This document shows positions 57,769 through 64,000 of a stretch of DNA of 64,000 nt, in pieces; position 1 is the stretch's first letter; every line of letters begins with the position of its first letter. The notes beneath the pieces were generated by a model that did no database searches, had not been told where the DNA came from, and was given only the letters and a program-made list of their open reading frames with translations. The DNA lies in contig UQGG01000035.1 of the NCBI GenBank assembly GCA_900540475.1, forward strand, positions 18,425 to 82,424, given 5' to 3'. A program made the translations under genes and the position numbers. Origin of the DNA: an uncultured Robinsoniella sp. Its GTDB lineage: Bacteria > Bacillota > Clostridia > Lachnospirales > Lachnospiraceae.

Positions 57769-60366
57769 TCAACCCTTGCAGCTAAGCAAAATCTGTTCGC
57801 CCTCATAAAGCATTACATCCAGGTATAATATCTCACCTTCCTGCCTCCAGTCACTGGCACTGCATCGGTCCGCCTGTTTTCCCTGCAGCCATCCCCAGTG
57901 AAACTCCTTTATCCTGATACTGCCTTCTAAAACCTGGAATTCCATTTCACTCCCTTTACAGTAAAATCTTCCCCAGGCTCCGTCCAGGCTCCAAAAGGTT
58001 TCGAATTGATCCACATCCGTTCTGGGATAAAAGCCAATCATCCCTTTTGTCATATCATAGCAAAAACCTCCATATGCCAGAAGCAGTCCATAGCTTGCCA
58101 TGCTTCTCGCATAATTACTTCCGCACTCGATCTCATTGTAGGGGTTTCTCTTGCAGCCATCGTATTTATCCCGGACTGCTTTTACTACCTCATGGCTCTC
58201 CTCCCACATTTCCATCTGTGCCAGATGGCAGGCAAACTGATACTCATATCCATGCATGGTTTCGCTGTTATACGTCAGTGGGATGGCAGGTCTTTTCTTT
58301 CCCTGCGGCCAGGTGCAGATCATGGTTCCGCCTTCATCATTCAGATTATAAAGCCTCCAGGGATTGGCAATCTCTCTCATGGATTTGTGATAGTTATGCC
58401 GGTATATGCTCTCCAGGGATTTTTTCGTCTGCTCTCCCTGGAAGATTTCACCCAATCCGCAGTTATTGGCATGCCACTGTCCAATGACCTGATCGATCAT
58501 ACAGCCTTCCCCAATCTGGTATTTGATTTCCCCGTTTTCTTCATTCCAGTAGATATCCATGGTACCATCCCCAAACAGGCAGGTCTGATCCTTAAATGGC
58601 TCCAGCACGGACTGGTCTGAAAGTGCAATGTCCTGGCAATAATACCCGCCGTTGAACAAATGGCTGTCGGTCCATTCTTTACCTTTTAAGAAGATTTCCC
58701 GGTAAAGTTCTGCTTTTTGGGAATCTCCCAGATAGTTCGCCATAGCACTTGCAGCTTTTAATGCACACAGGTAAAATCCCTGCAGCCAGGAATTGGCTCC
58801 AAACAGTTCCATGTCCAGGGTGTGATGCTGTCTGCCTCTGAGCACTCCGCTGCATCCCTCATCCCACAGATCTTCATTGCTTTCGCTCCAGGCATACTCC
58901 AGGGCTTTTTTCACCCCTGTCCAGTTTTCTTTCAGCCATTTATCATCACCGGATATCTTCCACTCCCGATATACTTTTATAACAAATCCCATTTGTCCGT
59001 CTACACAGGCACGGAAATCTGCTGGCGGTGTTCCAAGGGGCAGTTGGAGTCTGAATCCCATACGCCCGTCTGCCGCCATACTGTATTTTAACTCCAGATC
59101 ACGCATACTCCGCTCCAGTCCCGGGAACAGAAACGGCAGAGCATAGGCATAATTCCACACATGCTGGCAGGATCCCTCACAGCATCCGGCGTCCTCTATA
59201 CATCCTTCAAACCCATAAAAAGAGCCATCTGTCAAACGCAGTACCGCTGCTGACTTTAGCGTAGACAAGTTCGATGCCACCGCATCCAGCTCTTCTTTTG
59301 GCAGGCTGGAGCGAAATAAGGTATTTTTAAACAGCAGTGTACGTTTTTGTAAACTGTCAAAGTTTTTCATGGCATAATCCGCGCATGCACGGGACGATGG
59401 GAACATGGAGGCATAATAGTTTCTCCATACCGGCATATCTTCCATCCGCTTTTCCGGATGATATTTTACTTCCCAGCTTTTCACAATATTGGGATAGTAC
59501 CAGGAGAGCACAAACCTGATTTTCTTTGCTTTGCCAGCCGGAATATGTACGTGTGCCGCCAGGGTTCCCACGTCATGCACCACCTGTTGGTTTACCATAT
59601 AATCGGATTCATATCTTCTGTTCTTTAATTTCCCGCTGCCTGTCAGATCATTCCAGTACATTTCCACACCGTCGCTCCAGCCTCCCCGATACCAGTATTC
59701 CTGAAAGCTGGTTTCTTCACAGTCTGTGGATATGCATAGATTTCCGAAATGGTAATCCTCTTTGTCATATTCCCCGCAGTCTAACTTCAAATAACGAATG
59801 CCATCTTTTTCTTCATAACGGTGGCAGACCTTTTTGGTTCCCGTAGGATTGGAAACGGAAAATGCCAGCATGTAATCCAGATCATCTTCTGTGGGGTTTC
59901 CAATTTCGAACTCAAAAAATGCGGCGGGAACAGAGGAGTTCCAGGCATCGGACGGAATCATGGGGTTAAATGCCGTAAGCTTTACTTCTGATGGAAAGTG
60001 TTCATCTCTATACGTAATACACGCAACCGGGAATTCTCCCTCAAACCGGACTTCTTTAAAATGTGGAAAACCTGCCATGGTGATCTGATCCGGGCCAAAG
60101 CCAAAACCGCTGTGAATATTTTCTGTCTTAACGCCTCCCATGTAATGAGGCGCCAGGTCGGCATTTAAAATTCGTGTATCCAAAACCCTGCCGTCTTTTT
60201 CAACTTTTATTGCAAAATGAGAATATCCGTTATAACTTTGTTTATTGGGCCTGCCGAATATTTCCCAGTCTATCAGCCTTCCGGTACCGGAAAGCCCTAT
60301 GCTTCCGGTACCAATTCCTCCCAGAGGAAATGAAATCTGATTTGTATATTCCTTTTCATAAATCAT
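57769..60366 (-). CDS. GH116-like glycoside hydrolase (GBA2/DUF608 family)
   Basis: 865 residues, no signal peptide, so probably cytoplasmic. An N-terminal beta-sandwich of the GBA2 N type begins with FPLGGIGTGSIGLSGTGRLIDWEI. The C-terminal (alpha/alpha)6 catalytic domain contains CQHVWNYAYALPFLFPGLERSMR, HTLDMELFGANSWLQGFYLCALKA and EGGTMICTWPQG. Family members cleave beta-glucosides, beta-xylosides or glucosylceramides; the substrate here is unknown. It is placed between a YesMN system and a CUT1 transporter, suggesting hydrolysis of the imported glycoside. Confidence 0.85.
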   Translation of the reverse strand: MIYEKEYTNQISFPLGGIGTGSIGLSGTGRLIDWEIFGRPNKQSYNGYSHFAIKVEKDGRVLDTRILNADLAPHYMGGVKTENIHSGFGFGPDQITMAGFPHFKEVRFEGEFPVACITYRDEHFPSEVKLTAFNPMIPSDAWNSSVPAAFFEFEIGNPTEDDLDYMLAFSVSNPTGTKKVCHRYEEKDGIRYLKLDCGEYDKEDYHFGNLCISTDCEETSFQEYWYRGGWSDGVEMYWNDLTGSGKLKNRRYESDYMVNQQVVHDVGTLAAHVHIPAGKAKKIRFVLSWYYPNIVKSWEVKYHPEKRMEDMPVWRNYYASMFPSSRACADYAMKNFDSLQKRTLLFKNTLFRSSLPKEELDAVASNLSTLKSAAVLRLTDGSFYGFEGCIEDAGCCEGSCQHVWNYAYALPFLFPGLERSMRDLELKYSMAADGRMGFRLQLPLGTPPADFRACVDGQMGFVIKVYREWKISGDDKWLKENWTGVKKALEYAWSESNEDLWDEGCSGVLRGRQHHTLDMELFGANSWLQGFYLCALKAASAMANYLGDSQKAELYREIFLKGKEWTDSHLFNGGYYCQDIALSDQSVLEPFKDQTCLFGDGTMDIYWNEENGEIKYQIGEGCMIDQVIGQWHANNCGLGEIFQGEQTKKSLESIYRHNYHKSMREIANPWRLYNLNDEGGTMICTWPQGKKRPAIPLTYNSETMHGYEYQFACHLAQMEMWEESHEVVKAVRDKYDGCKRNPYNEIECGSNYARSMASYGLLLAYGGFCYDMTKGMIGFYPRTDVDQFETFWSLDGAWGRFYCKGSEMEFQVLEGSIRIKEFHWGWLQGKQADRCSASDWRQEGEILYLDVMLYEGEQILLSCKG

Positions 60367-60399
60367 GTTTTTATCCTTCCCTGTCTAATCATTGTAAAA

Positions 60400-61230
60400 T
60401 CAGCCTTTCACAGCACCAGCCATAATTCCTTCCGTAATTTTCTCACTAAACAGAAAATATATCAGGATAGCTGGAATTGCTACAATTGCCATGACTGCAA
60501 ACTGTGCTGCCAGATCTGCCCCGTGCTCCGATGTAAATTTTGTTATTGAAAGGGGCAGTGTCTTATAGGTATCTTTACTTAAAAAGGTGGATGCCATTAC
60601 ATATTCATTCCAGCAGTTAATAAACGTTGTAATTCCAATGCTGGACAATGCCGGCTTTGTAAGCGGACCAATAATGGCAAAAATAGTTTTGAAGACGCCG
60701 CAGCCGTCAATCTGTGCGGATTCAATCATGGAAGTGGGGATCGTTTTTAAATACCCAGCCATGAGAAACAGCCCAAAAGGAACGTTAAATGCGATGTAAG
60801 GGATGATCATTGAAAAATAGGTGTCCCGGATGCCCATGGTCTCATAGAGGGAATAATTGGCGATTAAAGTGGTATGGGGCGGAATCATCATGCCAAGAAG
60901 CATCATCCAGAAGAAAAACTTACGCCCCCTCCATTCCATTTTCACAAATATGTAGGACATGGTCAGTACCAGAAACAGGGTTGCTGCAATGGAAACCACG
61001 CAGACTACCAGACTGTTAAACATGAATTTCGGTACATTTCCGGTAATCCAGGCTTTTGCATAATTGATCCATTGAGGCGGGTCAGGTATTTTAAAAATTC
61101 CTGATACATAAAAGTCATTATTCTGCAAAAGTGAGAAATCAAACAAATAGATCAGAGGATACACCTGGATTAACGCGATGATGATAAATACAATGAATAC
61201 GATTCTTGTATATACTTTTTTCTGTTTCAT
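60400..61230 (-). CDS. CUT1 sugar ABC transporter permease (MalG/LacG-like)
   Basis: 276 residues, six membrane helices. The EAA-loop sequence SAQIDGCGVFKTIFAIIGPLTKPAL is the ATPase contact of MalG-type permeases, and the protein ends with the conserved GxMAGAVKG. The start is ATG 61230 after GGGGGA; the frame extends upstream without support. It lies 10 bp after the partner permease. Confidence 0.93.
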   Translation of the reverse strand: MKQKKVYTRIVFIVFIIIALIQVYPLIYLFDFSLLQNNDFYVSGIFKIPDPPQWINYAKAWITGNVPKFMFNSLVVCVVSIAATLFLVLTMSYIFVKMEWRGRKFFFWMMLLGMMIPPHTTLIANYSLYETMGIRDTYFSMIIPYIAFNVPFGLFLMAGYLKTIPTSMIESAQIDGCGVFKTIFAIIGPLTKPALSSIGITTFINCWNEYVMASTFLSKDTYKTLPLSITKFTSEHGADLAAQFAVMAIVAIPAILIYFLFSEKITEGIMAGAVKG

Positions 61231-61240
61231 CAGAGTCCCC

Positions 61241-62134
61241 CTAATCTGCGATATCCTGCTTCGTAAAGCGGAAAAATACAATAGTTACCAGAATACACAT
61301 TACAGCAAATATAACACTGATGGCATTGGCATAACCCAGCTGAAAAGTCCTGAAACCTCTCAGGTACATATAGTTTGCTACAAACTGTGTTACATTTAAC
61401 GGTCCTCCGTCTGTGGAAAGCATTACAATTTCCATGGTCTTAAAGGCATTGATAATCGCGGTGGCGAAGAAGACGCTGATAACCGGGAGCAGCATGGGAA
61501 GGGTGATCCGAAAGTGCAGGAAAAATCCGCTTGCTCCATCTACTCTTGCAGCTTCAAAGACATCTTCTGGTAAGCTCTTAATTGCAACATAGTCATAAAG
61601 AAAACTCCAGCTCCACCCGATCCAGATAGCCATAATCATGACTGCCGGAAGTGCTGTCGCAGGGTCATTCAGCCAGTTCCTGGTAAGCCCATCCAGCCCA
61701 AGGGTTCTCAATATGGTATTGATGACCCCAAAATCCGGGTTGTACATAAAAACCCATATTTTCACCAGTACGACGATATTGATAACCGCAGGTACAAAAA
61801 GCAGCGTCCGGAACACCTTTTCCACTTTTGGCGAAAGCTTGCGGATATTCCATGCTACCACAATTGCAATGGGATGTGAGATAAAAATATATCCCAGTGC
61901 CAGGAGGACTGCATTTCGGACAGATATCCAAAATACTTCATCCCCCATTAAATCTTTGTAATTCTGCAGTCCCACAAAAGTTCCCACATCTAATCCCGTG
62001 GCGCTGTACATGGACATTTTAATACTGCGAAACAGCGGATATAGAATCCCTCCTACGAAGAATAGAAGTCCCGGGATCAGTATGATTGTCACCGTCAGAT
62101 ATTTTTTTAATATTTTTTTCTTTTTTGCATTCAT
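61241..62134 (-). CDS. CUT1 sugar ABC transporter permease (MalF/LacF-like)
   Basis: 297 residues, six helices, with the EAA loop EAARVDGASGFFLHFRITLPMLLP. The N-terminus (MNAKKKKILKKYLTVTIILIPGLLFF) lacks the extra helices and large P2 loop of E. coli MalF, as usual for Firmicutes. It pairs with the downstream permease and the lipoprotein upstream. No cognate ATPase gene is in this operon; a shared MsmX/MsmK-type ATPase is inferred. Confidence 0.93.
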   Translation of the reverse strand: MNAKKKKILKKYLTVTIILIPGLLFFVGGILYPLFRSIKMSMYSATGLDVGTFVGLQNYKDLMGDEVFWISVRNAVLLALGYIFISHPIAIVVAWNIRKLSPKVEKVFRTLLFVPAVINIVVLVKIWVFMYNPDFGVINTILRTLGLDGLTRNWLNDPATALPAVMIMAIWIGWSWSFLYDYVAIKSLPEDVFEAARVDGASGFFLHFRITLPMLLPVISVFFATAIINAFKTMEIVMLSTDGGPLNVTQFVANYMYLRGFRTFQLGYANAISVIFAVMCILVTIVFFRFTKQDIAD

Positions 62135-62164
62135 ATTGACTCCTGTCTGATTAATTCCAGAACT

Positions 62165-63574
62165 TTATTTTACCTGGTTTTCTGCTGCTGCTTCGTCGGT
62201 AGCTTTCCAGAATTCATCTGTTGTTTTCTGTCCTAAGAGGAATGCCATAGTCAGATCCTTACATTCCTGTTCGAACACTGCATTCAACCGGAACGCATAT
62301 GGATGGCTTGCCACAGCTTTAGCCCCGCTTATTGATTTCGCTGCTTCTTTTAACAGATCTGCATCTGTATCTTTTACGAACTGGTCAAATTTCTGCATTG
62401 GAATACCAATTCCATTTTCCCAGCATGCTTTGGGATAAAAATCAGGATCAAAAAATTCTTTTAGATAATTAACTGCCTCCGGTTTATATTCCGAATTTTC
62501 TGCAACCATCATACTGACTCCTTCACGCCCCATCAGACAGTCACTGGTATCCTTGCCATCCGCAGACGGGAACGGAATAATGGCAACATTGTCACGCAGT
62601 TCCTGGGGTGTATCTTCAGATGTGGCAATAGCATTGTTCCAGGTTCCTGTATACCACATCGCTGCTTTTCCCTGTACGAACAGGTTCTTAGATGTAGCTT
62701 CATCATCGGATGTCCAGCTGTTTTGGAATAATCCCATATCTACAAGTTCCTTGTACATGTCTGCTGCTTCGGTAAATGCAGGTGTCTCTGCAAATTTTGT
62801 CTTCTGGGAAGCTGCATCCCAAATCGGATTCGGATCGCCTTCTGTATAGCGGAACAGTATGTCGTTAAACATAACCGACTGGTTCCACAGATCTTTTCCA
62901 TTCATGGAAATCGGTGCGATGCCTGCCTTGTTTAACTCAGTAACCGCGGTCTTTAATTCACTCATGGTAGTCGGGATTTTAATATTATTGTCTTCAAATA
63001 TTTTTTTGTTTACATAGAGATACCAGTAATCAATCAGTTCCGGCAGCCCCAGTAATTTTCCGTCTACGGTTGCTCCTTCCAGTGCCCCCGGTGTAAAGTT
63101 GAAATCCTTAAAGTCATCTGGATTTAATTCTGCAGCCAGACCTGCATTTACATAAGGTAAAAACTCAGATGGATTGGACCATACAAAGAATACATCCGGC
63201 ATGCTCTTAGTGGAGCCGTAGATCTGAAGCTTTTTCTTATAGGTTTCATTATCATAGACTTCATACTCTACTTTAACATTAGGATATTTCTCTTCATAGC
63301 GCTTCTGAACATCCAGATAATATTGATGCAGGGTATCGGTGGGGTCCGGTCTGCCATGCATTACGGTGAGGGTAATTTCTTTTCCATCTGCCGAAGCCTC
63401 AGAAGCTGTCTTGCTGTCTGCTTCCGTTTTCCCGGATGTCTCCCCGGCCTTTGTCTCCCCCTGTGCTGCAGAAGTGTCTGCCCCTTTCGTTTCATCTGCT
63501 TTCTGCCCGCCGCATGCAGCCAGCGGTAAAACCATACAAGCAGCCATAAATAAACTCAATAATTTCTTTTTCAT
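62165..63574 (-). CDS. Sugar ABC transporter substrate-binding lipoprotein
   Basis: 469 residues. A lipoprotein signal peptide (MKKKLLSLFMAACMVLPLAAC, lipidated Cys21) is followed by a Glu/Thr/Ser/Lys-rich linker and an extracellular solute-binding protein family 1 fold (TLTVMHGRPDPTDTLHQYY, KYPNVKVEYEVYDNE, PDVFFVWS, GKAAMWYTGTW). The start is ATG 63574 after AAGGAGA; the frame opens further up without support. It captures an oligosaccharide or glycoside for the two permeases. Confidence 0.94.
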   Translation of the reverse strand: MKKKLLSLFMAACMVLPLAACGGQKADETKGADTSAAQGETKAGETSGKTEADSKTASEASADGKEITLTVMHGRPDPTDTLHQYYLDVQKRYEEKYPNVKVEYEVYDNETYKKKLQIYGSTKSMPDVFFVWSNPSEFLPYVNAGLAAELNPDDFKDFNFTPGALEGATVDGKLLGLPELIDYWYLYVNKKIFEDNNIKIPTTMSELKTAVTELNKAGIAPISMNGKDLWNQSVMFNDILFRYTEGDPNPIWDAASQKTKFAETPAFTEAADMYKELVDMGLFQNSWTSDDEATSKNLFVQGKAAMWYTGTWNNAIATSEDTPQELRDNVAIIPFPSADGKDTSDCLMGREGVSMMVAENSEYKPEAVNYLKEFFDPDFYPKACWENGIGIPMQKFDQFVKDTDADLLKEAAKSISGAKAVASHPYAFRLNAVFEQECKDLTMAFLLGQKTTDEFWKATDEAAAENQVK

Positions 63575-63783
63575 ATCTAATCTCTCCTTTTCCATAAACT
63601 GTACTTTTGTGTAACTGGTTGAAAATCTTTGTTAAGTACCTGATATCTAAGTCAGGTGTACGTCTGTTTCTTAATTACAGGATCATTTTAACATTGAAAT
63701 CCATCTTTCCATAAGTCCAAAAATTTATCATATGTCATAAATTTTATGATGTAACAGTTACGGAATTTTATAAAAATACTTCC
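63575..63783. other. Leader region of the sugar transporter operon
   Basis: No gene is seen. A short hairpin ACCTGA (63638-63643) / TCAGGT (63652-63657) lies in the leader. A TAAAAT-like -10 exists near 63690 on the minus strand but no good -35, in keeping with activator-dependent transcription. Confidence 0.4.
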
Positions 63784-63949
63784 CTAGAGCGTGTTTTAAA
63801 ATTGCTTTCTGACAGATGTGCGTCCCAGTTTGTGGGAGATTTGTACCGAATGAAGGGCACATAGCGGGCTATGTAACCTGAATTCGGGGCAAATATGCCG
63901 CAAAGTGGGGCGTGCAGATGGCAGGAATGAATTTTCAAACACGCTCTAG
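63784..63949. repeat. Palindromic intergenic repeat, family B (full copy)
   Basis: About 166 bp, CTAGAGCGTGTTTTAAAATT at the left and TTTTCAAACACGCTCTAG at the right, with arms self-complementary along the length and an apex at CATAGCGGGCTATG. It is very similar to 27082-27247, with compensatory-looking differences at the apex (CACATAGC/GCTATG against CACGTAGC/GCTACG). Confidence 0.9.
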
Positions 63950-63968
63950 AGCGTGTTTTAAAATTGCT
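63946..63968. repeat. Palindromic repeat, family B end of a further copy
   Basis: CTAGAGCGTGTTTTAAAATT and GCT repeat the left end of the preceding element and share its terminal CTAG, then the sequence diverges before the window ends. Confidence 0.75.
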
Positions 63969-64000
63969 ACACCTTGGTTATTTTAACCAAATTAATATTG

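Noticed and set aside
58006..58620. 204-codon plus-strand frame inside the GH116-like gene
   Set aside because: It mirrors the codon pattern of the longer conserved gene and shows no recognisable domain.

Overview
The window reads as a chromosomal segment of a low-to-mid GC, endospore-forming Clostridia, most likely a Lachnospiraceae (Blautia-like) genome. The evidence is a Firmicutes-type division and cell-wall cluster with SpoVD-like and FtsI-like penicillin-binding proteins, a Spo0E-like gene, the priA-def-fmt-rsmB-rlmN-prpC-prkC-rsgA-rpe-thiN housekeeping order, meso-DAP type MurE, strong AGGAGG ribosome sites and frequent TTG starts. Genus is inference; no rRNA or tRNA gene is visible.

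Layout: 1-372 is the tail of an AraC-type regulator. 443-14144 is the dcw cluster, transcribed leftwards: mraZ, rsmH, ftsL, two class B PBPs, mraY, murD, ftsW, murA, ftsQ, ftsZ. It has a clear promoter and a five-unit MraZ box array upstream, plus further dispersed boxes over about 600 bp. 15019-31795 is the housekeeping block: lgt with an unlisted Spo0E-like gene, ychF, thiN, rpe, rsgA, PASTA kinase and phosphatase, rlmN, rsmB, a membrane zinc protease, fmt, def, priA and murE. Large palindromic repeats are interspersed in its operon gaps. 31841-39038 holds recQ and a two-component/ABC-2 transporter operon.

Accessory part, 39164-64000: a complete-looking type I toxin-antitoxin locus (34-aa holin-like toxin with convergent antisense RNA); a MATE exporter; a CDF metal exporter behind a NiCo (czcD) riboswitch; an antibiotic-resistance-type ABC-F protein behind a long structured leader with its own small ORF; a TetR/radical-SAM pair with a textbook promoter and two operators; a KDG kinase and a KDPG aldolase fused to an extra C-terminal domain, preceded by a 12-bp minisatellite; a VTT membrane protein; a galactitol/tagatose-type set (gatD, gatY, a PfkB kinase) under a DeoR regulator; and a YesMN-type two-component system beside a GH116-like glycosidase and a CUT1 sugar ABC transporter.

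Three families of palindromic intergenic repeats (called A, B and C here) recur through the window, several bounded by CTAG. They sit inside transcribed operon gaps, and one remnant supplies a stop codon. The strongest candidates for a closer look are the type I toxin locus (with a perfect but startless Shine-Dalgarno sequence), the ABC-F leader, the repeat families and the extended MraZ-box region.
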